Notes: a model not told the origin generated them from the letters alone. A DNA stretch of 52,491 bases from Palleronia rufa (GCF_000743715.1 NZ_JQEY01000001.1:782081-834571), one strand, 5' to 3'; counted from the stretch's first letter, positions 34,241 through 43,488 are shown. Numbers and translations: made by a program.

Positions 34241-36150
34241 GCGACCACCTCCTCCTTCGCGCCTGCGCGGGCGTCGTCCCAGATGCGGCAGAGCCGCGTA
34301 TAATTGTCGGCCATGGTCGCAATCGCATCGACGTCGTCAATCAGGCCTGCCATCCAGTCGCGAGCCACCTGGCCGAAGACGGTTCTGCCAACGGCAAATC
34401 CCCGGACCAGCGGGAACGAGGCCGCCAGCCGGAAGCTTTCGGCCAACTCGGCCTCGGGCGCATCAAGGCCCAGCACCACGATGCCGCGCGTCCGCGGGTC
34501 GTGGCGCTCAATCGCGGCGACGGCGTTCTGCCAGGCGGTGCGGGTCCTGAACGGCTCGAGCTTCCACCAGTCGGGATAAACTCCCGCGTCATAGAACGTC
34601 TGGATCAGTTTCGCGGAGGTCTCGTCGTCGACGGGGCCGACTTTCGACGGGATGATCTCCAGCAGGAACTCGAGGTTGTTGCGCCGCGCGGCCGTGAACA
34701 GCCGTTTGACCCGTGCGACTTGCATGCCTGCCGTCTTGTCGTCGTCGTCCGGGTGGCAGAACACCAGAAGCTTCACGACATTCTCCTTGGCCCACTCGCG
34801 CAGCCCGCCGAGATCATCACCCAGCTCCGGCTCGAACTCGATGGGACGGGATCCAGGAAGCTCCGTCGGCCTGCCGATCCAGAGCCCGGTTCCCGATGCC
34901 TTGTGCAGGGCTGAGCGGCCGATACGGTTGTCGCAAAGGATGCCGTAGCCCGGTCGCCCGTCTTGCACCCGAAGCGCAGCGTCAAGGCACAGCTCCTTGA
35001 AGGCCGACCCCTTTGCCAGGGTGTAGCCCTCCATCTCCTCGAGCTGCACGCGGTGATCGAAGGCGAAGGTCTTGACCGAGGTACAGTCGCCCGCGCGGTT
35101 CGTGGCCCAGTGAACCTGTTCGAGGTCCACATCATTGCGAAGGTCCGGCCGCACGATGCCCCGCTCGAAGAAGAACTGCAGCTCCTCCCACGACGGGTAG
35201 GCCGGGGTGCAGCCGTGACGCGAGACGGCGAAGGCGCCGCAGGCATTGGCGTATTTCAGTGCTGTCGGCCAGTCCTCACCGTCGAGCCAGCCCTTCAGAA
35301 GGCCCGACATGAAGCCGTCCCCGGCGCCCAGCACGTTGAAGACCTCGATGGGGAAGCCTGGGCCGGTCTGGCCATCGTCGAGGCTGCCCGGAATGTCGCC
35401 TTCGAAGGCCGAGGCCCCCATCGGACCGCGCTTGCAGACGAGCGTCGCGCCCGAGACCTTGCGTACCGCGCGCAGCGCCTCAATCGTATCGGTCGAGCCG
35501 CCGGCGATGTGGAATTCCTCTTCGGTGCCGACGATCAGGTCGAAGTAATGCAGGCTTTCCTGAAGCTTGGCCGTGACGGCCGCGCTTTCGACGAAGCGGC
35601 TCTCTCCTTCGCCGTGGCCGGCGACACCCCAGAGGTTCGGACGGTAATCGATGTCGAGCGCGGTCTGCAGTCCGGCCTCACGTGCGATCTTCAGTGCCTT
35701 GAGCGTCGCTGCTTCGACCTTGGGATGTGACAGGTGCGTGCCGGTCGCCACCACCGCGCGGGCGCTGCGAATGAAACTCTCGTCAATGTCCTCCTCGGTC
35801 AGGCCCATGTCGGCGCAATCAGACCTGTAGAAGATCAGCGGGAACTGCTCCTGGTCGCGGATGCCCAGAAGGACGAGCGCCGTCAGCCTGTCGGGATCGA
35901 CCTTCACGCCATCGGTGTTCACACCTTCGCGGGCCAGTTGTTCAGTGATGAAGCGGCCCATGTGCTCGTCGCCGACGCCTGTGATGACGGCCGACTTCAG
36001 CCCCAGCCGCGCCGTCCCGCAGGCGATGTTGGTGGGCGAGCCGCCGATATACTTGGAAAACGACCCCATATCCTCGAGCCGTCCGCCGATCTGATCGCCG
36101 TAAAGGTCGACCGAGGACCGACCGATTGTGATGACATCAAGGGTCTTCAT
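34237..36150 (-). CDS. iolC: 5-dehydro-2-deoxygluconokinase fused to DUF2090 domain
   Basis: The 637-residue fusion has an N-terminal PfkB sugar kinase (about 1-325) with IGGSPTNIACGTARLG and the catalytic/anion loop NVLGAGDGFMSGLLKGW. It phosphorylates 2-deoxy-5-keto-gluconate. The C-terminal half (about 330-637) is DUF2090, a TIM-barrel related to class I aldolases, with LLVFCHPDDDD and EIIPSKV. In many alpha- and gammaproteobacteria this domain is fused to IolC and is suspected to supply the IolJ aldolase step. No separate iolJ gene is seen in the window, which supports that idea. Start MKTLDVITIGRSSVDLYG. Confidence 0.96.
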   Translation of the reverse strand: MKTLDVITIGRSSVDLYGDQIGGRLEDMGSFSKYIGGSPTNIACGTARLGLKSAVITGVGDEHMGRFITEQLAREGVNTDGVKVDPDRLTALVLLGIRDQEQFPLIFYRSDCADMGLTEEDIDESFIRSARAVVATGTHLSHPKVEAATLKALKIAREAGLQTALDIDYRPNLWGVAGHGEGESRFVESAAVTAKLQESLHYFDLIVGTEEEFHIAGGSTDTIEALRAVRKVSGATLVCKRGPMGASAFEGDIPGSLDDGQTGPGFPIEVFNVLGAGDGFMSGLLKGWLDGEDWPTALKYANACGAFAVSRHGCTPAYPSWEELQFFFERGIVRPDLRNDVDLEQVHWATNRAGDCTSVKTFAFDHRVQLEEMEGYTLAKGSAFKELCLDAALRVQDGRPGYGILCDNRIGRSALHKASGTGLWIGRPTELPGSRPIEFEPELGDDLGGLREWAKENVVKLLVFCHPDDDDKTAGMQVARVKRLFTAARRNNLEFLLEIIPSKVGPVDDETSAKLIQTFYDAGVYPDWWKLEPFRTRTAWQNAVAAIERHDPRTRGIVVLGLDAPEAELAESFRLAASFPLVRGFAVGRTVFGQVARDWMAGLIDDVDAIATMADNYTRLCRIWDDARAGAKEEVVA

Positions 36151-36225
36151 GTCCGCATTTCCTTCATTCGTCTATCGGGTGGCCGGGCGACCTTGGGAGG
36201 ATATCGCCCGGCCTGTCCGCACCGA

Positions 36226-37032
36226 TCACTGAGCCGACGCGGTTTCCTTTACCCCTGCGGTCACGAAACCGATGCTCTCGCGCAGCGCCGCTTCGGGATC
36301 GTCAAGGGCGTGAACCTCCTCGGCAAACGGCTCGAAGGAGATCGGGCCATTGTACCCGGCGGCCAGAAGGGCCTTGATCTGCGGGATGTTCTCGAGCCGA
36401 TCCTTGTCGTCGACGAGCACGCGATGCGCGTCCAACATGTCGTCCACCGCAACGCGCGCGTCGGTCACGCCCGAGATATGTACGAGGCCGGTCCATTCGG
36501 GGAAGAACTCGGCCTCACCCGCGAGATGATGGTGGAAGGTGTCGTGCATCAGCTTGTAGACGCCCGCGCCGCCCGCGGCCTCTATGGCCGCGATAGCCTC
36601 GGCCTTGGTCCGCATGGACGAGACCGGAAAGCCCAGTGGCTCGACAAGGCCTGTCAGGCCCCGCTCGCGCAGGATAGGCGCCATGTTCTTCAGCGCCTCG
36701 ACCAGGTCATCGCGCGAAACTGTCGTTCCGTCGTTCAGCGGACACATCACCAGCGCCTTGGCGCCGCAGGCGGCGGCATAGTCGGCCATCTTCTCGGCCC
36801 GTGCCGGCAGATCGCCGGACCATACGTTGAAGGGATAGAGCGCATTGATCGACAGGATCGTCACGCCCGCCGCCTCGGCCGCCGCCTTGACGTCCTCGGG
36901 CGCCACATTGTTCATCACGTCGGGAATGTCGTTGCGGATCTCGACCTTGTCCGCGCCGAGACGCCGGACCATCGCGAAGAAGTCCTGAACCGAGAGCTTC
37001 GGCGCCGAGATGTGGTTGATAGCAAAGTCCAT
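36226..37032 (-). CDS. IolI-like TIM-barrel isomerase (sugar phosphate isomerase/epimerase family)
   Basis: The 268-residue xylose-isomerase-like barrel has IEIR-type strand DKVEIRNDIPDVM, SINALYPFNVW, the acid in LVEPLGFPVSS, MHDTFHHHLAGEAEF and GPISFEPFAEEVHAL. This order follows 2-keto-myo-inositol isomerase (IolI), which interconverts inososes so that D-chiro-inositol can enter the pathway. Hydroxypyruvate isomerase-like proteins look similar. It lies 75 bp upstream of iolC and 12 bp downstream of iolG, inside the operon, which favours the IolI role. Confidence 0.75.
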   Translation of the reverse strand: MDFAINHISAPKLSVQDFFAMVRRLGADKVEIRNDIPDVMNNVAPEDVKAAAEAAGVTILSINALYPFNVWSGDLPARAEKMADYAAACGAKALVMCPLNDGTTVSRDDLVEALKNMAPILRERGLTGLVEPLGFPVSSMRTKAEAIAAIEAAGGAGVYKLMHDTFHHHLAGEAEFFPEWTGLVHISGVTDARVAVDDMLDAHRVLVDDKDRLENIPQIKALLAAGYNGPISFEPFAEEVHALDDPEAALRESIGFVTAGVKETASAQ

Positions 37033-37044
37033 GACGAGGCCCCC

Positions 37045-38091
37045 TCAGTCGTAGAGCGCCGGGCGCGCCGGCAGGGAGATGTCCACGATCTTGCCGGTCT
37101 CCTGCGCCTCGACGCAGGCATCGGACGAGATCGCCGCGACGTAGCCGTCCCATGCGGACGGCCCGCCGGTGGTGCCGCCTGGCACGCGGTCAACGAAGTC
37201 CTGAAGCTCAGCGTCGAAGGCGGATTTGAACCGGTCTTTCCAGTCGGTCAGGATCGACTGTCCAAGGCGCGCCTCCTTGCGTGTGGCGATGGCCATCGGC
37301 TCGGGCAGGTTCGCGACCCCCTCCTCGCCGACGATCTGGCACTGGATGTCATATCCGTAGCGGCAGTTGACGAATATCTCGCAGTCGATCCGCACTCCTT
37401 TCGAGGTTTCGAGCAGCACGATCTGCGGGTCCGCGACCTTGGCATGGGCATGCTTTGTCTTGCGAGGGAAGATGACCTGCGCCGAGACGAAATCGTCGTC
37501 CAGCAGCCAGCGAAACGTGTCGATCTCGTGGATGAAAGTGTCGTGGATCGCCATCGGCGTCACGTATTGCTCCGGCACGGCCGGGTTGCGGTGGCAGGAA
37601 TGGATCATGAGCGGCTCGCCCAGTTCTTCCTCCATCGTGCGCTTGAGCATGTTGTAACCCTGGTCGAAGCGACGCATGAAGCCGACCTGAACCAGGCGCT
37701 TGCCGCCCTTCACCTCGGCGTCGACGATGCCCTTCGCGGCCTCGGCGGTTGTTGCCAGTGGCTTCTCACAGAACACCGGCTTGCCGGCTGCGATGGCCGC
37801 CAAAACGTATTGCTCGTGCGTGGAACCGGTCGAGCAGACAAGCACGGCGTCGATGTCGCCGGACGCGATCAGCGCCTCGCCACTTTCGAAGATCTGCGCG
37901 TTCGGCGCGTGCGCGCCCTTGAGCTTCTCGGCGTTGGCGGGCGCGTAGTCGTAAAGACCCACGACTTCGGCGCCGGTCAGGACCTCCTGAATGCGGCGGG
38001 TATGGTCGGTGCCGATCATGCCGGTGCCGATGACACCGATGCGGACAAGCCGGGTGCCGACGTCGGCTGAGATAGTCTGAGAAATGGTCAT
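37045..38091 (-). CDS. iolG: inositol 2-dehydrogenase, IolG type (Gfo/Idh/MocA)
   Basis: The 348-residue NAD-dependent dehydrogenase follows the IolG plan closely. It shows the Rossmann [20 protein letters not shown], the catalytic lysine in [47 protein letters not shown], the Asp/His pair in [14 protein letters not shown] and [20 protein letters not shown]. It oxidises myo-inositol to 2-keto-myo-inositol. The match to Bacillus-type IolG is much better than for the other three dehydrogenases of this island. It sits between two TIM-barrel genes in the operon, 10 bp from the upstream one. Confidence 0.92.
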   Translation of the reverse strand: MTISQTISADVGTRLVRIGVIGTGMIGTDHTRRIQEVLTGAEVVGLYDYAPANAEKLKGAHAPNAQIFESGEALIASGDIDAVLVCSTGSTHEQYVLAAIAAGKPVFCEKPLATTAEAAKGIVDAEVKGGKRLVQVGFMRRFDQGYNMLKRTMEEELGEPLMIHSCHRNPAVPEQYVTPMAIHDTFIHEIDTFRWLLDDDFVSAQVIFPRKTKHAHAKVADPQIVLLETSKGVRIDCEIFVNCRYGYDIQCQIVGEEGVANLPEPMAIATRKEARLGQSILTDWKDRFKSAFDAELQDFVDRVPGGTTGGPSAWDGYVAAISSDACVEAQETGKIVDISLPARPALYD

Positions 38092-38101
38092 TCCGTGATC
38101 C

Positions 38102-39001
38102 TCAGTTGAAATGCTTGTCGATGAGGCGCTGCATCTCTGCGCGCATGAACTTGCCGCTCTCGTCGGCCTTCTCTTCCCAGGCGAAGACGCAGGCGGTCAT
38201 GATCCCGTCGAAACCGATTTCGGCGAGAGTCTTGTAGAAATCATCCCAAGGCACCTCGCCCTGCCCGATATTCAGGTGCTGATGAACGCGCGCAGACGAG
38301 CCGGGCGGATTGATGATGTAGCGAAGCCCCGAACTGGCCTTGTGGTTGAACGTGTCCGCGATGTGAACATGGGCGAGCACGTCGGCGCACTCGCGCAGCA
38401 TCGCCACGGTGTCGTCGCCGAAATAGAAGGTGTGCGGCGTGCAGTAGAGAAAGCGCACGTTCTTCGAGTTGACCGTGCGGATCAGGTCGACCGACGGCTG
38501 CAGCGTCTCGACCCAATCCTCGGGGTGGGGTTCGATGTTGAGCTGGATGCCCTCCTTCTCCAGGACCGGCACCAGTTCCTCCATCGACCTCCACCACGCG
38601 TCCTCGCAGGCTTCGATCATGCTGCCGGTGTGGCAGCAGTAGCAGGTGCCCTTGTCAGGATGAGGGCCGCGACCGAATTCGCTGTTCATCGTATCGACGC
38701 CCATTTCGACGGCGATCTCGATGGCGCGCTTCCAATGGCGGACGGCTGCCTTGCGCTCCTCCTCGTCGTTCGAGGCCCAACGATACATCGGCAGGAGTGT
38801 CGCCACCTCGACATGGGCGTCGGAAAGCGCCTTCTTGAAACGCTTGATGCGGTCAGGAAACACGCGCGGCGCCTTGAACCATTCGAGAAAATCTGCGCGC
38901 GGGCTCAGCTCGATATGTTCATAGCCAAGCTCGGCCACCTTCGAAGGCAACTCCTCGAGGCTGAGGTGGCGGTGCATGAACGGGTCGAGGGCGATCTTCA
39001 T
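38102..39001 (-). CDS. sugar phosphate isomerase/epimerase family TIM-barrel protein
   Basis: The 299-residue protein starts [20 protein letters not shown]. It has barrel motifs [69 protein letters not shown] and [10 protein letters not shown]. The Glu-Asp/His-Glu metal ligands of xylose-isomerase-like enzymes are thus present. A CCH motif ([11 protein letters not shown]) is a distinctive addition. It belongs to the iol operon (10 bp before iolG). It may be an inosose epimerase or act on a polyol side substrate, but I cannot assign a reaction. Confidence 0.82.
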   Translation of the reverse strand: MKIALDPFMHRHLSLEELPSKVAELGYEHIELSPRADFLEWFKAPRVFPDRIKRFKKALSDAHVEVATLLPMYRWASNDEEERKAAVRHWKRAIEIAVEMGVDTMNSEFGRGPHPDKGTCYCCHTGSMIEACEDAWWRSMEELVPVLEKEGIQLNIEPHPEDWVETLQPSVDLIRTVNSKNVRFLYCTPHTFYFGDDTVAMLRECADVLAHVHIADTFNHKASSGLRYIINPPGSSARVHQHLNIGQGEVPWDDFYKTLAEIGFDGIMTACVFAWEEKADESGKFMRAEMQRLIDKHFN

Positions 39002-39107
39002 TTCGGGTGCCTCCGGGATGCAGGTGGCCAATGGCAGGGCGCAGGGCCTTGCCGCGGGCAGGTGGTCAGGCTGGCCGGACATCTCGGTCCGGCCGTTGAG
39101 GTGAAAG

Positions 39108-39941
39108 TCAGGCAGCGTCCGCGTATTCCGGCTGCGTCTTGGCGCCGGTGATGTAGGCGACCACGTCCTGGCCGTCGGTCTCCTCCTTGCGGAGGTTCGC
39201 AACGACGCGACCGCGTCGCCACACGACGATCCGGTCACAGAGATCCATCACCTGCCGCATGTTGTGGCTGATGAGGATGAGCGGCTCACCCTGCTCTTTC
39301 AGCGTTCGGATGATGTTCTCGACCTGCTCGGTCTCCTGCACGCCGAGCGCCGCGGTCGGCTCAACCATGATCGTGAGCTTGGAATGGAAAGTCGCCGTCC
39401 GCGCGATCGCGACGCACTGCCGCTGGCCGCCCGACATGTACTGGATCGTATTCGAGAGGTTGGGGATTTTAACCCCCGTCTTCTCGAGACCTTGGCGGGT
39501 CGCCTCGCGCATGCCCTTATAGTCCAGTACACGAAACGGCCCGAGCCAGTCGAAGCGTGTTTTTTCTCGGCCCAGGAACAGGTTATCCGGCACGTCCAGG
39601 TGATCTGCCAAAGCGAGAGTCTGGAAGACCGTCTCGATGCCTGCCTCGCGTGCCTCGAGCGGACCGTCGAATTCGACATACTGCCCGTCGAACCAGACCT
39701 TTCCGGCGGTGCGCTGTTCGACCGCGGTGATCTGGCGCACGAAAGTCGACTTACCGGCGCCGTTGTCGCCCATGATCGCTACATGCTCGCCCTTGCGGAT
39801 CTCGAAGTTGCAGTCGACCAGCGCGTGAACGCCGCCGTAGTGCTTGGTGAGGCCTTTGGTGCGAAGGATCACGTCTCCCAATTGGGTGTCTGACTTCGGC
39901 GCTTCGGCCCCTGACAGATTGGTCTGGATATCGCTTGCCAT
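39108..39941 (-). CDS. sugar ABC transporter ATP-binding protein with altered Walker B
   Basis: The 277-residue single-domain ATPase energises the inositol-type importer. Walker A GDNGAGKST is at 58-66, the Q-loop Gln at about 107, the signature MSGGQ at 169-173 and the H-loop His226 in LILISHNMRQ. Walker B reads KLTIMVEPTAALG, so the Mg-binding aspartate is Val193 (codon GTT at 39365-39363) while catalytic Glu194 is kept. GAT to GTT is one base. Start MASDIQTNL is chosen because it has a gggaggata site. Single-cassette FrcA-like ATPases dimerise, so both sites would carry the change. Confidence 0.93.
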   Translation of the reverse strand: MASDIQTNLSGAEAPKSDTQLGDVILRTKGLTKHYGGVHALVDCNFEIRKGEHVAIMGDNGAGKSTFVRQITAVEQRTAGKVWFDGQYVEFDGPLEAREAGIETVFQTLALADHLDVPDNLFLGREKTRFDWLGPFRVLDYKGMREATRQGLEKTGVKIPNLSNTIQYMSGGQRQCVAIARTATFHSKLTIMVEPTAALGVQETEQVENIIRTLKEQGEPLILISHNMRQVMDLCDRIVVWRRGRVVANLRKEETDGQDVVAYITGAKTQPEYADAA

Positions 39942-39952
39942 GGTATCCTCCC

Positions 39953-41029
39953 TTACTTTCCGATTGCAGCGCGGCGCTGGCGCCATTGATCGAGAACCAC
40001 GGCGCCGACGATGATCGCGCCCTTCACCATTTCCTGATAGTACGCGTCGAGGCGCAGGAACGTGAAACCCGAGATGATTACGCCGAAGATCATCGCACCG
40101 AGCACGGTGCCGAGGATCGATCCACGCCCGCCCTGGAGCGAGATGCCCCCGATGACGGCCATCGCGATGGCATCGAGTTCATACATCATGCCCATGCCGG
40201 CCTGCGCTGTCAGGTTCTTGGAGCTGAGCACCAGTGCCGCCACACCGGCGAGAAGACCCGCGATCGTGTAGACCAGCACCTTGTGCCGCGCGACCTTGAT
40301 GCCCGACATGCGCGCCGCCGCCTCGCTCGAGCCGATCGCATAGGTGTGCTTGCCGTAGACGGTGTGGCGCAGAATCAGGTGAAACAGGATCGCGAGGAAG
40401 GCAAAGATGAACACCGGCATCATGCCCGCACCGATGGCGGCATAGCTTTCGGTCGGGAAGGATACCGGCTGTCCGGCGGTCCACCACTTGGCAACACCGC
40501 GCGCTGACACCATCATGCCAAGCGTCGCGATGAACGGCGGGATGCCGGTATAGGCCACGAGCAACCCGTTGATCAGCCCCGCGACAAGACCGCAGCCGAT
40601 GCCCACGGCGATCGGCAGTATGACCGGAAGATCGACGAGCCCCTGCTCGAAGAAGACCGCGCGCGTGTTCTCGAGACCGTTGATCTCGCCGACTTGCGCG
40701 AAACTCATGGCGATCATCGCGGTGGCGGCGACTATTGAGCCAGAGGACAGGTCGATCCCGCCGGTGATGATCACTTGCGTCACGCCGAGCGCGATGATCC
40801 CGATGATCGAGACCTGAAGGATGATGATCTGCAGCCGGGCGACGTTGAACAGACCGTCCACGTTCTCGCGGGTGTTGAACAGGAAACTGTCGTTCATCAA
40901 GAGCCGTCCCAGCAGCTCAAAAATGACAACGATCAGAACGAGGGCAATCGCAACCCCCGCTTCAGGGGGCAAGCTGCGCTTCGACGTATCGAACGTCAGC
41001 CCTCCGATCCCATGCGATGCTTCGGCCAT
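39953..41029 (-). CDS. sugar ABC transporter permease (FrcC/RbsC type)
   Basis: The 358-residue inner-membrane protein has eight to ten predicted helices of the BPD_transp_2 family. Recognisable parts are VIITGGIDLSSGSIVA, NGLLVAYTGIPPFIATLGMM, the cytoplasmic coupling loop HTYAIGSSEAAARMSGIKV and the AVIGGISLQGGRGSILGTVL block. The start MAEASHGIGGLTFDTS at 41029 has a gggtcgaga/gaggagg region upstream. It lies 11 bp before the ATPase gene and 87 bp after the binding-protein gene. The substrate is inferred to be an inositol from the operon. Confidence 0.94.
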   Translation of the reverse strand: MAEASHGIGGLTFDTSKRSLPPEAGVAIALVLIVVIFELLGRLLMNDSFLFNTRENVDGLFNVARLQIIILQVSIIGIIALGVTQVIITGGIDLSSGSIVAATAMIAMSFAQVGEINGLENTRAVFFEQGLVDLPVILPIAVGIGCGLVAGLINGLLVAYTGIPPFIATLGMMVSARGVAKWWTAGQPVSFPTESYAAIGAGMMPVFIFAFLAILFHLILRHTVYGKHTYAIGSSEAAARMSGIKVARHKVLVYTIAGLLAGVAALVLSSKNLTAQAGMGMMYELDAIAMAVIGGISLQGGRGSILGTVLGAMIFGVIISGFTFLRLDAYYQEMVKGAIIVGAVVLDQWRQRRAAIGK

Positions 41030-41116
41030 GATCTCGACCCTCCTCCTTCGGATGTACGAATTGGCTCGGCAGGTCCCGGGCGCGTCGGCGACGCACCCGG
41101 GGTGATCCAACACGGA

Positions 41117-42061
41117 TCAGTTCTTAGTGGTGAACTCGGACATGTTCTCGGGCGTCACGAGCTGGAACGGCACGTAGACCCGCTGATCCACCTCTTCGCC
41201 GTTCGCGAGCTTGAGCGCGGCGTCGAGCGCGCCTGCGCCCTGACCGGCGGCGTCCTGGAAGACCGTGACGTCGAGCTCGCCCGCCGCCATCGCAAGAAGC
41301 GCGTCCTGGGTCGCGTCGATGCCGCCCACCACGACTTCCTCCATGGCGATGCCCGATGCCTTCATCGCCTGAAGGGCGCCGATGGCCATCTCGTCGTTGT
41401 TGGCGATCAGGGCATCGAAGGGCTCGCCGGTCGACAGCCAGTTGGTCATCAGGTCCTGCGCCTCGTCGCGCGACCAGTTTGCGGTCTGGCGGTCGATTTC
41501 CTCGATCTCGACGGCGCACTGGTCGTTGGCGATCACGTCGTCGATGTCCTGAGTGCGCACGACGGCAGCCTGGTTCGACAGCTCACCCATCATGACGTAG
41601 ATCCGCGCAGGGTCGGTGCCCTGCTCGGCCAGAATATCGCAGATCTCGATCGTCTGGAGTGTGCCGGATTCGCGCTCGTCGGAGGCGACGAAAGCCTGGT
41701 TGTCGGGCAGGGTTTCGATGTTGACCGGCATGCGGTTGACGTAGACGAGCGGCACACCGGCGCTTGCGGCAGCATCGGACATCGCCTGCGTGGCAGAAGT
41801 GTCGACCGGGTTCACGATGATTGCATCGACGCCCGAGGCAATGAAGTTGTTGATCTGGTCAAGCTGGCGAGCCACGTCGTTCTGCGCGTCCTCGACCTGG
41901 ATGTCGACGCCATCCATCGCCTCCGCCTGCTCGATCATGCCGTTGCGCAGAACGGTCAGGAAGTTGTCGTCGAACAGCGCCATCGAGACGCCGATCGTTT
42001 CTGCCATGGCAGAGGTGGACATCAGGGTCGCCAGTGTGGTGGCGGCGAATAGCTTCTTCAT
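41117..42061 (-). CDS. periplasmic sugar-binding protein of ABC transporter
   Basis: The 314-residue protein has a cleavable signal peptide (MKKLFAATTLATLMSTSAMA, cut before ETIGVS) and a type I periplasmic-binding fold (Peripla_BP_4). Motifs are QAEAMDGVDIQVEDAQNDVA, SGVDAIIVNPVD, LVYVNRMPVN and DALIANNDEMAIGALQAMKA. It captures the sugar or inositol for the permease and ATPase encoded downstream. It is the first structural gene of the operon, starting 325 bp from the LacI stop, so the promoter lies in that spacer. A gggaggagac ribosome binding site precedes it. Confidence 0.94.
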   Translation of the reverse strand: MKKLFAATTLATLMSTSAMAETIGVSMALFDDNFLTVLRNGMIEQAEAMDGVDIQVEDAQNDVARQLDQINNFIASGVDAIIVNPVDTSATQAMSDAAASAGVPLVYVNRMPVNIETLPDNQAFVASDERESGTLQTIEICDILAEQGTDPARIYVMMGELSNQAAVVRTQDIDDVIANDQCAVEIEEIDRQTANWSRDEAQDLMTNWLSTGEPFDALIANNDEMAIGALQAMKASGIAMEEVVVGGIDATQDALLAMAAGELDVTVFQDAAGQGAGALDAALKLANGEEVDQRVYVPFQLVTPENMSEFTTKN

Positions 42062-42318
42062 CTCGGGGTCTCCTCCCACTTGTGGTTTCCAGCCATCATC
42101 CCGATTGGCCGGGCGTGCCGCTGAAACGGCCAATTAAGTGCTTTGGAGGCGGATGGCCCTAAGGTCGGAGAGGAGCTTGCCTCACCAGTTCAGCGACAAG
42201 CAATCGCATCATCAGATACGGTCTCGTCGCTGTTTCCTCCCTTTGCCCGTGGGTTCGGCCCCACGTCTCCTCGGCAAGGACATCCATGATACAAGGCGAG
42301 GATTCGGTCAATCAGCGC

Positions 42319-42333
42319 GATGTATTTTACATC
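42319..42333. promoter_or_regulatory. operator-like inverted repeat GATGTA-TTT-TACATC
   Basis: GATGTA (42319-42324) and TACATC (42328-42333) form a perfect inverted repeat around TTT. It lies about 260 bp upstream of the binding-protein start. Its half-site GATG/CATC matches the second site at 42363-42378 and the one at 44517-44532, as expected for a LacI-family operator. Confidence 0.6.
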
Positions 42334-42362
42334 ATTTATGACAGATCACGACGCCTGCGAAA

Positions 42363-42378
42363 TGATGCAAAAACATCA
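42363..42378. promoter_or_regulatory. operator-like inverted repeat TGATG-N6-CATCA
   Basis: TGATG (42363-42367) and CATCA (42374-42378) are separated by six bases. The same motif with the same spacing occurs at 44517-44532 before the divergent iolG2 operon. It lies 9 bp from the LacI stop codon. Confidence 0.55.
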
Positions 42379-42386
42379 AACTCTGC

Positions 42387-43418
42387 TCAAATTGACTCTG
42401 GTAGATAAAGCCTCGGCTCAAGGAAGTGTTGGCCCGGTGTCTCGGAAGACCCCGTGCTCACAGCGCTTATCATCATCTCGACGAGATCGGCACAGAGCTG
42501 CGCGAGGGGTGTCGCAATCACCATCGTAACATAGCCGTCTACCAGTCCGGCACGGCTTTCCTCCGTCATTTCGTTCACCACGAGAGACACCTTCCCTGGC
42601 GGCCGAACCTCGCGCAGGGCCGCGATCGCACCCTCCATCCCGCCGCCAGCCACATAGATGCCACGCAGATCCGAGTGGCGCGCAAGAAGATCGATGGTCG
42701 CCTCGTGAGTGACGGTGCGCGTCTCGAGGTTCACAAGCGTATCGACAACGCTGAAGTCGGGTGCGCTTTCGCGCAGATAGCTGCGAAACCCTGTCTCGCG
42801 CAGCTGATGTCCGTGCCATCGACTACCGCCGACGAAGACGGCCACTTTGCCCGGCTCACTTTGCGTATTGCTTATGAGCCACGCGGCGATACGGCCGACC
42901 TGCATGTTATTGAGGCCGAGATAATTCTCGCGGACTCCTTGGGCGAAATCGTTGAGCAGGGCAAAGCAGGGAGTTCCTTGGCCTTGCAGCCTCTGCACCT
43001 CGCGATTGATATTCTGATGATTGACCGCGGAACTCGCCAGCGCATCGACCTCCCCGGATATCGCGTCGATTTCCTGCAGGAAGCTTTCCGGGTTCTGATC
43101 GGCGGCGTAGCGGATAACTGCCTTGCCGTGGATGTCGCGGCGATTTGCGACAGCCTGTTCGATCTCGCGCGCGAAATTCCGATAAAACTCCTGTTTCCCT
43201 TTGTGCAGCACGAATCCGAACGTCATCTTCGGCATAGTCGGCACGAGCCGCTGATCGATTAGGCCCGTTGCATGATACCCGATCCTGTGCGCTGCGTCGG
43301 CCACCTTGCGCACGGTCTCATCGCGCACCTGCACCCGCCCGTTGAGGACACGGTCCACGGTTGCCGTGCTAACCCCTGCTTCGGCAGCGATGTCCTTGAT
43401 GGTGGGCCTTGATGACAT
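42387..43418 (-). CDS. LacI-family transcriptional regulator (inositol operon)
   Basis: The 343-residue regulator has an N-terminal LacI helix-turn-helix and hinge (TIKDIAAEAGVSTATVDRVL then NGRVQVRDETVRKVADAA, about 6-45). A periplasmic-binding-protein-like effector domain follows (DALASSAVNHQNI, VAVFVGGSRWHGHQLRETGF, GIYVAGGGMEGAIAAL, IATPLAQLCADLVEMM). It precedes the transporter operon on the same strand. The binding protein, permease and regulator together are typical of a sugar-responsive unit. An inositol or an early intermediate is the likely inducer, by inference only. Confidence 0.93.
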   Translation of the reverse strand: MSSRPTIKDIAAEAGVSTATVDRVLNGRVQVRDETVRKVADAAHRIGYHATGLIDQRLVPTMPKMTFGFVLHKGKQEFYRNFAREIEQAVANRRDIHGKAVIRYAADQNPESFLQEIDAISGEVDALASSAVNHQNINREVQRLQGQGTPCFALLNDFAQGVRENYLGLNNMQVGRIAAWLISNTQSEPGKVAVFVGGSRWHGHQLRETGFRSYLRESAPDFSVVDTLVNLETRTVTHEATIDLLARHSDLRGIYVAGGGMEGAIAALREVRPPGKVSLVVNEMTEESRAGLVDGYVTMVIATPLAQLCADLVEMMISAVSTGSSETPGQHFLEPRLYLPESI

Positions 43419-43428
43419 TCAATCACTC

Positions 43429-43461
43429 CTGATGCAGAAACAGCTTAACGCTGATGCAGAA
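43429..43461. repeat. direct repeat CTGATGCAGAA upstream of LacI gene
   Basis: CTGATGCAGAA occurs at 43429-43439 and again at 43451-43461, with starts 22 bp apart (about two helical turns). It lies 11-43 bp upstream of the first LacI start and next to the stop of the second LacI gene. The GATG element echoes the operator half-site, so autoregulation is possible. Confidence 0.4.
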
Positions 43462-43488
43462 GATGTCGCAAGGAAAACGGTCAGTCGA

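Larger units (their letters stand above)
42062..42386. promoter_or_regulatory. promoter region of the iol transport/catabolic operon
   Basis: This 325-bp spacer between the LacI stop and the binding-protein start is distinctly AT-richer around 42315-42385 than its surroundings and contains no gene. It should hold the main operon promoter. Two operator-like inverted repeats in it are listed separately. Confidence 0.55.

Noticed and set aside
35734-38070. 778-codon plus-strand frame antisense to iolC-iolG
   Set aside because: It is the complement of clear IolC, IolI-like and IolG coding sequence, with no motif or ribosome binding site.
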